From contig UCEY01000016.1 in NCBI GenBank assembly GCA_900471605.1, forward strand, positions 1-64,000: a DNA stretch of 64,000 nt, read 5' to 3'. Positions 12,714 to 21,273 of this stretch are shown here, piece by piece. The position numbers and the translations under genes were made by a program. Position 1 is the first letter of the stretch. Every line of letters starts with the position of its first letter. The stretch comes from Hyphomicrobiales bacterium. GTDB taxonomy: Bacteria; Pseudomonadota; Alphaproteobacteria; Rhizobiales; Rhizobiaceae. Under the pieces are notes generated by a model. It saw only the letters and a program-made list of their open reading frames with translations. It searched no databases and was not told where the DNA came from.

Positions 12714-12723
12714 AACGCCGTTT

Positions 12724-12746
12724 GTGACGCCGTCATCCGGCGTCAC
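12724..12746. terminator. stem-loop between convergent genes, possible bidirectional terminator
   Basis: GTGACGCC and GGCGTCAC form a perfect 8-bp stem with a 7-base loop, placed 10 bp after the amidohydrolase stop and 14 bp before the stop of the convergent gene. There is no T-run on either side, so a terminator role rests on position only. Confidence 0.4.
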
Positions 12747-12760
12747 CATCATGGCTCCGA

Positions 12761-14143
12761 CTAAGCGTCGTTATTGCCGAACAGCTTGGCCATGAAGCCG
12801 CCATTGGTGCCGCGGCCCGGACGCTTGCCGTCCCATTTGGGCACGATCACCATATGGGTGATGTCGCCGCGCTGGAAGGCTTTCAGGAACGCGGGATAAT
12901 CGGCAAACGCGACGCAGCCGTGCGAGTCGCCGCGCACCCGCAGCAGGAAGCTGTGGGCGAGCAGGCCGGTGCGGCCCTGCGGCGCCTTGCCGTCGACCGG
13001 CGTCAGGCGGATCGCGGCGACGCCGTGGAACAGCGTTTCGCGCATCGACAGCTTGTAGGTGCCGGGCGGCGTCGGGCCACGCATCGTCACATGCGTAAAG
13101 TTCGGGTTGTCGCGCATCTTGCCGATGCCGGAATGCGCTTCGAGCTTCGAGCCGTTCGGCATATAGACCATGCCGCCGGAAATATCGTAGACCGCGACCT
13201 TCGTGCCGATGCCGGGCCAGGCCGGAGCCGACTGCGACGGACGGGTGGGCTCCTCGCGCATCGGATTGTCGGGCTTGGCGAAGGCAAGCGCGGTCGGCTT
13301 TTCGTCGCGGTCGTCCGCCCTGGCGGGCTTCTGCGGCGCGACCGCGGCAATCGCGGCAAGCGCTGCCGGCTTGGCGGGCTTTTCGGCGGTAGAGCCCGGA
13401 CGGATGACCGGCAGCGGGCCGGCCTTCGGCAGCGCATAGGAAGGCGCCGCGGGAACGGCCTCCTCGACCATCGCGACTTCGCTTTCGTCGGTGCCCTCGT
13501 CCGCGTCCTCTTCGAGGGCGGTTTCCTCAAGCGCGGCCATCTCGACCGGCTTCATATCCTTGAGCCCGGCGACGGTGGTGACCGTCTGGGCGTCCTGGAT
13601 CATGTCCGGCAGGGCGCCGCTAGGCGTGCGGGGCGCCACCACGACGAGGTTTTCCATCGCCGGCGCGAGCACGGCGCGGATGGCATTGGCGTCCGGACGG
13701 ATCTTTTCGAGTGCTGCGAACTGCTGTTCGTGTTCCTGGTGGCGGGCAGCCTTGGACATCGCCACGTTGAGCATCTGGCTGACGCTAGAAACATCCGGCT
13801 TGCGCGCTTCAAGCGCTGCCACGTCGGCTCCGGCCAGGCGCTTGCCCTTCGGACCGGCGGGCGCGCTGCCCGGCAGGCGTGAGAATTTCGAGACGTCGAT
13901 TTCGCGTTCGCGCGATACGGCCGCGGCAAGCGCGATCGGCTTCGTCAGCGCCGTTTCGAACTTGACGTCGGCTGCCGACTTCACCGCGGTCGCCATGGTA
14001 ACCATCGACGCCCCCATCAGGGCTGCGACCGTCAGACCGAAACCGACCGTGACATTGACAAGGAGAGAGCGGGATTTCTTGCGGCGCTGCGGCGCCTTGC
14101 CCGCATGCCTGCCATTCACCGACGTCTGGACCGAACGCGCCAT
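12761..14143 (-). CDS. DUF2778 (Tlde1-like L,D-transpeptidase-fold) membrane-anchored protein
   Basis: A 460-aa protein; the ATG at 14143 is preferred over a GTG one codon upstream. A basic N-terminus (RRKKSRS) is followed by one transmembrane helix at about residues 28-52, so the rest is periplasmic. Residues about 60-310 are a low-complexity Ala/Pro/Glu linker. The C-terminal domain (about 315-445) has VAVYDISGGMVYMPNG, then LFHGVAAIRLTPVDG, then SHGCVAF with His/Cys in the arrangement of the YkuD catalytic site; this is DUF2778, which is related to the T6SS peptidoglycan effector Tlde1. Many rhizobia carry several paralogues without T6SS linkage, so a cell-wall modifying role is likely but unproven. 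No immunity-like gene lies next to it. Confidence 0.75.
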   Translation of the reverse strand: MARSVQTSVNGRHAGKAPQRRKKSRSLLVNVTVGFGLTVAALMGASMVTMATAVKSAADVKFETALTKPIALAAAVSREREIDVSKFSRLPGSAPAGPKGKRLAGADVAALEARKPDVSSVSQMLNVAMSKAARHQEHEQQFAALEKIRPDANAIRAVLAPAMENLVVVAPRTPSGALPDMIQDAQTVTTVAGLKDMKPVEMAALEETALEEDADEGTDESEVAMVEEAVPAAPSYALPKAGPLPVIRPGSTAEKPAKPAALAAIAAVAPQKPARADDRDEKPTALAFAKPDNPMREEPTRPSQSAPAWPGIGTKVAVYDISGGMVYMPNGSKLEAHSGIGKMRDNPNFTHVTMRGPTPPGTYKLSMRETLFHGVAAIRLTPVDGKAPQGRTGLLAHSFLLRVRGDSHGCVAFADYPAFLKAFQRGDITHMVIVPKWDGKRPGRGTNGGFMAKLFGNNDA

Positions 14144-14872
14144 CACTCGTTACCCGAACCGTTACTCACACCGGCAGGCGTCGCTTCCGCGAGACTGCCA
14201 ACACAACCTCGGCGAGCACTGAGCATAAGAAGAATCTGCCCACCGCCGCCTATCGACTGCATGTGAGAATGAACGATTATGGTAACCAATGTCTTTACGC
14301 CGCCCCGATTTGGTTTCGGTGGTGCACATAAAAGCGCATGCCGTCGGAAGTTTAACCGAATTGCGGCAACAGGGTGTCCCCCGGGTGCCCAATTGAGGCT
14401 AGTCAAGCCAGCGACCGTTGCTGTTTAGCCACAAAATCTTATTCTTTCAAGGCTTGATACGATTTTTATACCAATTCCTTCTCTGGCACCGGATGCCTCG
14501 AGTCGCGCGTTGCCGCCCGAGCGTCCCGCCATTGCCCGTCATCGCGGGGCCCCTAGATGTATACCGAAGCCGTTTACGGGTGATCGGAAACAGCTTCGCA
14601 GCGGGCAACATGAGCGGGTCAAAAGCACCAAAACCAGGTCGTCGCCGGCTGCCGCAAAGCCCGCAGACAACCCTCTCCCCAATCAACTGCAAATACCCGA
14701 CAGCGTTGCAGCGACGGCGTTCCGGAAGACAAGGATCGCTCTCTCCGGCGCGGCTTCTGTCGAGGAATTCGACACCCAACCGCGCCGACGACCGCACTGC
14801 AAAACATAACGGCCTTGATCCTGTGCTCCGCCCTTGGCATCCTCCGCCGATCCAGGAATCGGAGAATGACCG
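14144..14872. other. long gene-free region (729 bp)
   Basis: This lies between the divergent DUF2778 and pncA genes and must contain both promoters. Frames of 76-152 codons exist on both strands but have random-looking composition (Arg/Ser/Pro-rich or Cys-rich), no ribosome sites and no family resemblance. The left half (about 14,230-14,480) is AT-richer than the right half. I see no repeat or recognisable RNA; a small RNA cannot be excluded. Confidence 0.4.
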
Positions 14873-15499
14873 ATGAAAGCGCTGCTCCTGATCGACATCC
14901 AGAACGGTTTTTGTCCAGGCGGTAACCTGCCCGTCGCCCATGGCGACGAAATCGTGCCGGTCGCCAACCGGCTGATCGAGGACGGCGGATATGACGTCGT
15001 CGTCGCCTCGCAGGACTGGCACCCGGAGAACCATGGCAGTTTTGCCTCCCGGCACGCCGGCAAGAAACCGTTCGAGATGGGAGAACTGTCCGGCCAGCCG
15101 CAGGTCATGTGGCCGGACCATTGCGTCCAGGGCACGCCGGACGCGGAATTCCACCCCGACCTCAATATCGAGGCGGTGGATTATATCCAGCAGAAGGGCG
15201 AAAACCCCGCGGTCGACAGCTATTCGGCCTTCCGCGATAACGACCAGGCCGCCATAACCGGGCTCGCCGGTTATCTGAGGGCCCAGCAGGTAACCGAACT
15301 CGACCTCTGCGGACTTGCGACCGACTATTGCGTGAAGTTTTCGGCGCTGGATGCGCTGGAGATGCTGCCGGGCGTGAAGGTGCGCTTCATCAAGGATGCA
15401 AGCCGCGGCATCGATCCGCAGGGCGTCAAGAACGCCATCGCCGAGATGAAGGAGAAAGGCATCGGCATCGTCTCGAGCAGGGACATCCTTCGCAACTGA
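14873..15499 (+). CDS. pncA: nicotinamidase / pyrazinamidase
   Basis: A 208-aa isochorismatase-fold hydrolase that converts nicotinamide to nicotinate in NAD salvage. The catalytic triad is visible: Asp8 (LLIDIQNGF), Lys108 (IQQKGE) and Cys153 (GLATDYCVKFS). Metal ligands are Asp48, His50 and His54 in QDWHPENHGSF, and the cis-peptide region precedes the Cys. Length and start agree with the family. It is probably monocistronic; the next gene (azlC-like) begins 112 bp downstream on the same strand. Confidence 0.93.
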   Translation: MKALLLIDIQNGFCPGGNLPVAHGDEIVPVANRLIEDGGYDVVVASQDWHPENHGSFASRHAGKKPFEMGELSGQPQVMWPDHCVQGTPDAEFHPDLNIEAVDYIQQKGENPAVDSYSAFRDNDQAAITGLAGYLRAQQVTELDLCGLATDYCVKFSALDALEMLPGVKVRFIKDASRGIDPQGVKNAIAEMKEKGIGIVSSRDILRN

Positions 15500-15611
15500 A
15501 GCCGGACCGGCCGAACCCGACTGTTCAGCGGAATCGATCATAACATCAGCCCAATTGAATTGCGCCAGGTCCCGCAGGGCTCTAAAGCCGGTGCGTAAAG
15601 GATCTTCTTCG

Positions 15612-16325
15612 ATGAATCGCAGCGAATTCAATCAGGGACTGAGGGGCGGCCTCGTCATCGCGCTCTCCTCGGCTCCCTTCGCGGTCCTGTTCGGCGCCGT
15701 GGCGAGCGACAACGGCCTGACTGTCATGGAAGCAGGCCTGATGAGCGCCACCGTCTATGCCGGCGCCAGCCAGCTCGTCGGCATCGAGCTCTTCGGCCAC
15801 CATGTGGCGCCGTGGCTGATCGTGCTGTCGGTCTTCGCGGTGAATTTTCGCCATATCCTCTATTCGGCGGCGCTGACGCGGTTCATCGTCCACTTCTCGC
15901 CGGTCCAGAAATTCTTCGCCTTCTTCGTGCTGACCGACCCGCAGTTCGCCGAGGCGGTGAAGCACGGCGAAAGCGGCGGGCGCATCAGTTTTCCCTGGTA
16001 TATCGGCTTCGGTGCCGCAGTCTATTTTCCCTGGCTGTTCTTCAGCGTCGTCGGCGCGTTTTTCGGGCGGATGATGGGCGATCCGCGAACGCTCGCCATC
16101 GACGTTCTGCTGCCGGTCTATTTCCTCGGGTTGGTCATCGGCTTCCGCCGCAAGCCGGGCTTCTATCCGGTGGTGGCGGCGAGCGCGCTCGGTTCGGTGC
16201 TCGGTTATCATTTCGTCGGCTCGCCCTGGCATGTCAGCATCGGCGCTGCGCTGGGCGTGATCGTCGCCGCCCTCCTGCCACCGGAATCGGTGCCGGTGAC
16301 GGCCGCCAGCGAAACGGAGAGCTGA
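15612..16325 (+). CDS. AzlC family inner-membrane exporter subunit
   Basis: A 237-aa polytopic membrane protein, large subunit of the AzlCD-type (branched-chain) amino-acid exporter. The start is the ATG at 15612 (MNRSEFNQGLRGG); GGVV/LVIALSSAPFAVLFGAVA and MSATVYAGASQLVGIELFGH at residues about 15-65 are the family hallmark, followed by FAVNFRHILYSAAL. About seven hydrophobic helices are apparent. It is followed one base later by the small AzlD subunit, the standard pairing. The actual substrate may be valine or another neutral amino acid, as known for YgaZH and AzlCD; sequence alone does not settle it. Confidence 0.87.
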   Translation: MNRSEFNQGLRGGLVIALSSAPFAVLFGAVASDNGLTVMEAGLMSATVYAGASQLVGIELFGHHVAPWLIVLSVFAVNFRHILYSAALTRFIVHFSPVQKFFAFFVLTDPQFAEAVKHGESGGRISFPWYIGFGAAVYFPWLFFSVVGAFFGRMMGDPRTLAIDVLLPVYFLGLVIGFRRKPGFYPVVAASALGSVLGYHFVGSPWHVSIGAALGVIVAALLPPESVPVTAASETES

Positions 16326-16326
16326 C

Positions 16327-16641
16327 ATGGCCGATCTGTTTTCCACGGAGACGGTTGTTCTGATCCTTGCCGCGGCGGTTGCGACCTACCTCACTCGGAT
16401 CGGCGGTTACGTGCTGATCACCCGGATGAAGACGATCCCGCCGCGCATGGAACAGGCGCTCAACGCCGTGCCGGCGGCGGTGCTGACGACGCTCGTCGCC
16501 CCGGCCTTCTTCAACGGCGGCTGGGACGTCAAGATCGCCATGCTCGTGGCCCTCGTCGCCGGCATCCGGTATCCGGGCCTCTTGCTGCTCGGCGCCGGCT
16601 GGGCGGCGGCGATGATCTGCCGCCACCTGCTTGGCTTCTGA
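16327..16641 (+). CDS. AzlD family small exporter subunit
   Basis: A 104-aa membrane protein with about four hydrophobic helices. The segment TYLTRIGGYVL near residue 20 and MEQALNAVPAAVLTTLVAPAF near 40 are typical of AzlD/YgaH. Its ATG sits one base after the AzlC stop, so translation is coupled. It forms the exporter with the preceding gene product. It ends before the convergent aminopeptidase gene, with 36 bp between stops. Confidence 0.87.
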   Translation: MADLFSTETVVLILAAAVATYLTRIGGYVLITRMKTIPPRMEQALNAVPAAVLTTLVAPAFFNGGWDVKIAMLVALVAGIRYPGLLLLGAGWAAAMICRHLLGF

Positions 16642-16677
16642 TTTCAGGCGCTCCCCGATACGGGAAAGAGGCTTGGT

Positions 16678-18510
16678 TCAGGAAAGCGGCTCGGTTGCCT
16701 TCGCCAGCCAGGCCTTGACCGTTTCGTCGTCGATCAGCGGCAGCAGTTTTTCGCGCACCGCGGCGTGGTAGCCGTTGAGCCAGGACAGTTCTTCGGCCGT
16801 CATCAGCGCCGGCAGCACGAGGCGTCGGTCGATCGGGCACCAGGTCAGCGTTTCGAAGGCAAGCATCGGCTGGTCGCCACCGTCGATCTCTTCCGCCGGC
16901 TTCACATAGATCAGGTTCTCGATACGGATGCCGAAGGCGCCCGGACGGTAATAACCGGGTTCGTTGGAGAGGATCATGCCGGGCAGCAGTTCCTGCGTCG
17001 CCAGCCGCGAGATCCGCTGCGGCCCTTCATGCACCGAGAGATACGAACCGACGCCGTGGCCGGTGCCATGCGCATAATCGCCGCCGGCCTTCCACAGCGC
17101 GATGCGGGCGAGCGGATCGAGATCGCAGCCACGGGTGCCTTTCGGGAAACGCGCCGTGCTGATGCCGATCATGCCCTTCAGCACCAGGGTGAAGAAACGC
17201 TTGTGCTCGTCCGGAACGGAGCCGACCGCCACCGTGCGGGTGATGTCAGTGGTGCCGTTGACATATTGCGCCCCCGAATCGACCAGGAAAAGCTCGCCGG
17301 CTTCGAGCCGGCGATTGGTTTCGGTCGTCACCCTATAGTGGATGACCGCGCCGTGCTCGCCGGCACCCGAGATGGTGTCGAAGGAAATGTCCTTCAGCGG
17401 GTTCTGCATGGCCTGGCCGACGCGGCCGCGCGCCGCCTCCAGCGCCTTCACCGCATCGATCTCCGTGATCGTGCCGGGCGCCTGGGCGTCGAGCCAGCAG
17501 AGATATTCGACCATCGCCGCGCCATCCTGCAGATGCGCCTGGGCCGAACCCTGAAGCTCTTCCCGGTTCTTGCAGGCGCGCGGCAGTTTTGCCGGGTCGG
17601 AAGCCTCGACCACCTCGCCGCCGGCGGTCGCGATCGCCTTGGTGAGTGCCAGCGGCGTAAGCTCCGGATCGATCAGGATTTTCGCACCATCCGCCGACAA
17701 GGCCGCAAGCCGTGCGAGAAACTCGGAGGGCGGGCGCTGCACCGCGATCTGGGCGAGATAGGCCGCCTGCTCGATGCCAGTCTTCATCCGGTCGAGAAAA
17801 ATCTCGGCCTTGCCCTCGGCCGGAATGATCGCCCGCGACAGAGGATAGGGCGTGTGCGGCACGTCATCGCCGCGAATGTTGAAAATCCAGGCGACCGATG
17901 TCGGATCGGCTATGACGACTGCGGCAGCCCCCTTCTCTTTCACCTGTGCCGAGATCGCCGCGATCTTTTCGCTCGCCAGCGTACCGGCATGTTCCTGCTT
18001 CTGGATCGAAACGGCGCCGAGCGGCTCCGCCGGCCGGTCGGCCCAGATCGCGTCGAGCGGATTGGCGTCGAGAAGCACGAGCGAACCGCCGATCTCGGCC
18101 AGCGCCTTTTCAAGCCGCCGCACTTCCGCGCCCGCATGCAGCCAGGGATCGATGCCGAGCCGAAATCCCCTGGAACCATGGCGCGGCAGCCAGACATGCG
18201 GCGGCTCGTTGACGAGATCGCCGGGGCTGAACACCGAACCGTCCACCTGTTCGGCAAGCTGGGTGACGTAACGTCCGTCGACGAAAACCACGGCCTCACG
18301 CTGCGTGATGAGCGCCATGCCGGCCGATCCGGTAAAACCGGTGAGCCAGGACAGGCGTTCGGCCGAGGCCGGCACATATTCCCCCTGATATTCGTCGGCA
18401 CGGGGAACGAGAAAACCGTCAATGCCGAGATCGGCGAATTTTGCCCGGAGCGCGCTGACGCGATCGCGGCCGAACTGCGGGGCGGACTTCACTTCGAAGG
18501 ACTGGAACAT
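16678..18510 (-). CDS. Xaa-Pro aminopeptidase (M24B, aminopeptidase P type, three-domain)
   Basis: A 610-aa cytosolic metallopeptidase that removes N-terminal residues preceding proline. The ATG at 18510 (MFQSFEV) is chosen because family members start there; an in-frame ATG at 18555 would add 15 residues. Two creatinase-like N-terminal domains (about 1-300; VPRADEYQGEYVPASAERLSWLTGF near residue 35) precede the pita-bread catalytic domain. Metal ligands appear in DSGAQYVNGTTDITRT (two Asp), GTGHGVGSYLSVHEGP (His) and SNEPGYY (Glu). The extra N-terminal domain makes it the long, eukaryote-like aminopeptidase P1 form common in alphaproteobacteria. Confidence 0.9.
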   Translation of the reverse strand: MFQSFEVKSAPQFGRDRVSALRAKFADLGIDGFLVPRADEYQGEYVPASAERLSWLTGFTGSAGMALITQREAVVFVDGRYVTQLAEQVDGSVFSPGDLVNEPPHVWLPRHGSRGFRLGIDPWLHAGAEVRRLEKALAEIGGSLVLLDANPLDAIWADRPAEPLGAVSIQKQEHAGTLASEKIAAISAQVKEKGAAAVVIADPTSVAWIFNIRGDDVPHTPYPLSRAIIPAEGKAEIFLDRMKTGIEQAAYLAQIAVQRPPSEFLARLAALSADGAKILIDPELTPLALTKAIATAGGEVVEASDPAKLPRACKNREELQGSAQAHLQDGAAMVEYLCWLDAQAPGTITEIDAVKALEAARGRVGQAMQNPLKDISFDTISGAGEHGAVIHYRVTTETNRRLEAGELFLVDSGAQYVNGTTDITRTVAVGSVPDEHKRFFTLVLKGMIGISTARFPKGTRGCDLDPLARIALWKAGGDYAHGTGHGVGSYLSVHEGPQRISRLATQELLPGMILSNEPGYYRPGAFGIRIENLIYVKPAEEIDGGDQPMLAFETLTWCPIDRRLVLPALMTAEELSWLNGYHAAVREKLLPLIDDETVKAWLAKATEPLS

Positions 18511-18782
18511 GGGCTTGAATTTCCGGGCTGCTTGATTCCAACGGGTTCGGGCCATGTTAGCCGATCTTCGGCGGACAATGCCAGCCGACCCGCGGATGAT
18601 CGAGGGCGGATGATCGAGGATTGTGCATCCGCTCGGAGGCCCGGCGCTTATCTGGGCATCCTATGCACCAAACGCATATCACCAATGAGAGAAGCCCTCT
18701 CACTGTGCAGTGCAGCAATCGCTATATTCACATCATCGAACGGGCGCCGGACAAGGCCCGTATCAAAAGGATCGCTTCCATC

Positions 18783-18956
18783 ATGGCCAACTCTTTCTTC
18801 CGCAATGCCTTCAACCGCATCGTCGAAGCCCGCGAGCGTCAGGTTGCCCGTTATGTCAACGGCGCGCTCCTGAACCTCGACGAGGAAACGCTGAAGGGCC
18901 TCGGCACCAGCCGCGAGGAACTGCGCCGCAAGGGCGCGCAAAGCTACGTGTTCTGA
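18783..18956 (+). CDS. DUF1127 family small protein (57 aa)
   Basis: Begins MANSFFRNAFNRIVEARERQ; the C-terminal half, with LNLDEETLKGLGTSREEL, is the DUF1127 (YjiS-like) pattern of a short Arg-rich helix pair. Small DUF1127 proteins are abundant in rhizobia and some act on RNA turnover or on phosphate/C4 metabolism (established in Agrobacterium); the specific role here is unknown. An in-frame upstream start would add a Ser/Pro-poor extension with no ribosome site. A strong terminator follows at 19,074. Confidence 0.8.
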   Translation: MANSFFRNAFNRIVEARERQVARYVNGALLNLDEETLKGLGTSREELRRKGAQSYVF

Positions 18957-19073
18957 TCACAGGGCCGGCGCGGGATCTCCTCCCTCACCCGCCCGGCTTC
19001 CAGAATACGAGGCCCCGCTCGAGCGTCTCCCTCCCTCAGGCTCGCGGGTTCGATCAGCGTCAAACCTGATCGC

Positions 19074-19104
19074 AAGGCGGCACCATTGGTGCCGCCTTTT
19101 TGCT
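19074..19104 (+). terminator. rho-independent terminator
   Basis: AAGGCGGCACCA pairs with TGGTGCCGCCTT and is followed by a run of T, 118 bp after the DUF1127 stop. It also lies just beyond the prmA stop on the other strand (19157) and, having an A-rich left arm, may serve both genes. Confidence 0.8.
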
Positions 19105-19156
19105 GTCCGGCTCCGGCAGCCATGCGCGGATATCAATGCTGCACTGCGAGATAGAA

Positions 19157-20035
19157 TCAATTCCGGCGCAGATGGATCGTTACCCAGCCATTGCGCCAGA
19201 TGGTGCGCACATGCGCGAGGTGGACGCCGCCATAGGCGGCCAGCACCTTCCAGCGCTGCGCAGCCAGAATGCCCGAGAGGATCACCGACCCGCCCGGTGC
19301 CAGATGCGCCGCGAGCTGCGGCGCCATCTTCATCAATGGCCGCGCCAGGATATTGGCGATGATCAGGTCGAAAGGCCCTTCCCGGTCGAACGACGGCGAA
19401 TGAAATCCCGGCGCGGTCTCGAGCCGGATGCCGGTGGCGATGCCGTTGCGGCGGACGTTTTCGCGCGCCACCCGCACCGCGACCGGATCGATGTCGGTCG
19501 CGAGCACCGGGATGTTGCGCAGCTTGCGCACGGCAATCGCCAGCACGCCGCTTCCGGTTCCAAGGTCGAGCGCGTTGCGGACGGTCCGCGCGCGCATCAC
19601 CTCCTCGATCACTTCGAGGCAGCCGGCCGTGGTGCCGTGATGGCCGGTGCCGAAAGCCTGGCCGGCATCGATTTCGATGGCGATATCGTTGACCTTCACC
19701 TTGTCGCGGTCATGCGAGCCATGGACGATGAACCGCCCGGCCCTGACAGGCTTCAGACCTTCCAGCGACTTGGCGATCCAGTCGATATCCGGGATGATCT
19801 CCCGTTGGATTTCAAGGGCCGGAAAGGCCCGAGCGAGACCTTCGGCGATACGCTCGCGCACCGCCTCCTCGTCCTCCGCCATCATATAGACCGAGGCTTC
19901 CCATATGTCCTTTTTCTCGTCCACCTCGGTGGTGGCGATGGCGAAATCCTCCTCCCCGAAGACCTCCGACAGGATATCGAGGATCTCGGTCGCACCTTTT
20001 TCGGTGGACGTGACGTAAAGGCGGATTTCGCTCAA
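19157..20035 (-). CDS. prmA: ribosomal protein L11 methyltransferase
   Basis: A 292-aa SAM-dependent methyltransferase that trimethylates ribosomal protein L11. The start codon appears to be TTG (20035; residues SEIRLYVTS follow), since no suitable ATG exists near the family start. A substrate-recognition domain spans residues 1-100; the SAM site ALDLGTGSGVLAIAVRKL is near 160, ATDIDPVAVRVARENVRRN near 185, and the NPPY-like motif is replaced by the family's LIIANILARPL near 230. It lies downstream of the SCO1-like gene on the same strand (78 bp gap). Non-essential in E. coli. Confidence 0.92.
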   Translation of the reverse strand: MSEIRLYVTSTEKGATEILDILSEVFGEEDFAIATTEVDEKKDIWEASVYMMAEDEEAVRERIAEGLARAFPALEIQREIIPDIDWIAKSLEGLKPVRAGRFIVHGSHDRDKVKVNDIAIEIDAGQAFGTGHHGTTAGCLEVIEEVMRARTVRNALDLGTGSGVLAIAVRKLRNIPVLATDIDPVAVRVARENVRRNGIATGIRLETAPGFHSPSFDREGPFDLIIANILARPLMKMAPQLAAHLAPGGSVILSGILAAQRWKVLAAYGGVHLAHVRTIWRNGWVTIHLRRN

Positions 20036-20113
20036 GGAAGGGTCTCTCAGCTGTTCGAAACGGTGGCGGAGAGGATTGCCACAGAAGCCGGGTCGGCTTC
20101 AACGGCAAACGCA

Positions 20114-20713
20114 TCAGCCCTTGATGAGATTTTCGAGCTTCTTGACCGCGACGTCGGGATTTTCCCCGTAAGCGATGGTGCCGGCGAAACGTCCGCCGTT
20201 GTCGAGCAGGAAGACCGAGGCGGTATGATCCATCGTGTAGTCGCCGTTCGGCACCTTCTCGTCGACCGGCACCTTCTTGGCATAGACCTTGAAGCCCTTG
20301 ATCATCTCGTTGACCTTTTCCGGCGGGCCGGAAATGCCCTTCACCCGGTCGGTGACATTCGAAATGTACTGGCCGAGCAGTTCCGGGCTGTCGCGCTCCG
20401 GATCGACGCTGACGAAATAGCCGTTGAGCTTGGTGCCGTCAGGATCGACCTTGTGCAGCCAGCCGTTCAGCTCGAACAGGGTGGTCGGGCAGACTTCCGG
20501 GCAATGGGTGAAACCGAAGAACAGCGCGGTCGGCTTGTCCTGAAAGGCTTTCTCGGTGATCGGCTGGCCATTCTGGGCGACGAGCTGGAACGGAACCCCG
20601 AACGGCCCCTCCGCGAGCTGCTGTTTCGAGCGCGTCACTTCCATCGTCAGCCAGACAAGCACGCCGGCAAGCGCCACGACGGCGATCCACAGGATGGTGC
20701 GAAAGCTCTTCAT
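20114..20713 (-). CDS. SCO1/SenC family copper chaperone for cytochrome oxidase assembly
   Basis: A 199-aa membrane-anchored thioredoxin-fold protein that delivers copper to the CuA centre of cytochrome c oxidase. One N-terminal transmembrane helix (about residues 7-25) puts the domain in the periplasm. The copper ligands are all present: Cys71 and Cys75 in HCPEVCPTT and His163 in YTMDHTAS. Length is typical. No cytochrome oxidase genes are nearby. A 52-aa membrane peptide gene lies 121 bp upstream on the same strand. Confidence 0.92.
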   Translation of the reverse strand: MKSFRTILWIAVVALAGVLVWLTMEVTRSKQQLAEGPFGVPFQLVAQNGQPITEKAFQDKPTALFFGFTHCPEVCPTTLFELNGWLHKVDPDGTKLNGYFVSVDPERDSPELLGQYISNVTDRVKGISGPPEKVNEMIKGFKVYAKKVPVDEKVPNGDYTMDHTASVFLLDNGGRFAGTIAYGENPDVAVKKLENLIKG

Positions 20714-20834
20714 CGGTATCTCTTCAGCTCGGGCTACGTTGACGGAGCGATAGACCCGAGGCAGCGGACACGCAATTCAAGAAGTCGTTTTCGAAAGGTA
20801 TCGCGCTGATTTGTCTCAACGACCGGAGAACCGG

Positions 20835-20993
20835 TCAAAGACACCAGGAAAGGCCGTTTTCGCCGAGCGTCAGCAGGATGGAGGAGCCGAAGGCCAGCCA
20901 GCCGTAAAAGGTCACGCCTGCCAGCCCGAACAGGAGCAGGCTCGCGGCGGCGATCAGCGGCAGGCGGTAGCCATCGGAGGAGATGCGGTCCAT
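20835..20993 (-). CDS. putative 52-aa membrane protein
   Basis: A short open frame from an ATG at 20993, beginning MDRISSDGYRLPLIAAASLL and ending GENGLSWCL. The middle (about residues 12-42) is strongly hydrophobic, enough for one long or two short membrane helices, with a charged N-terminus. Codon usage is that of a GC-rich coding region. AAAGG lies about 13 bases upstream, a weak ribosome site. It precedes the SCO1-like gene on the same strand and may be co-transcribed with it; small membrane subunits are common around oxidase assembly genes, but no family is recognised. Confidence 0.5.
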   Translation of the reverse strand: MDRISSDGYRLPLIAAASLLLFGLAGVTFYGWLAFGSSILLTLGENGLSWCL

Positions 20994-21273
20994 GGCGTTC
21001 AATCTACAACCTTTTCCGGCCTTCCGGAAGGTCCGGCAGCTCCAAACAAGCTTAGCGGAAGATTAATATCTCTCTGAGACCTTATAAAGGCGAAGGTGGT
21101 TTACGAATCGTTGCGGCGAATGGGAGTGGGGATGCTTCATGCATCGCACTGGGGGCCGCGATATCGTCCGATCCGCCCACAGACATGACGTCGCCGACAT
21201 CGGTTCGCTTCCTGTATCCGTCTCTATCCGAAGCCTGCCGGGCCTGCCCGGCGCCGGGAGGAATTTCAACGGC

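Noticed and set aside
14418-14876. 152-codon plus-strand frame before pncA
   Set aside because: Random-looking Arg/Ser/Pro-rich sequence with no ribosome site; it ends inside the pncA start.
8924-15499. Functional link between the SIR2-like gene and nicotinamidase (NAD recycling)
   Set aside because: The genes are 4.6 kb apart on opposite strands with unrelated genes between; pncA is a normal chromosomal gene with native composition.
14447-15631. 394-codon minus-strand frame across pncA
   Set aside because: Antisense shadow; pncA shows all catalytic residues on the plus strand.
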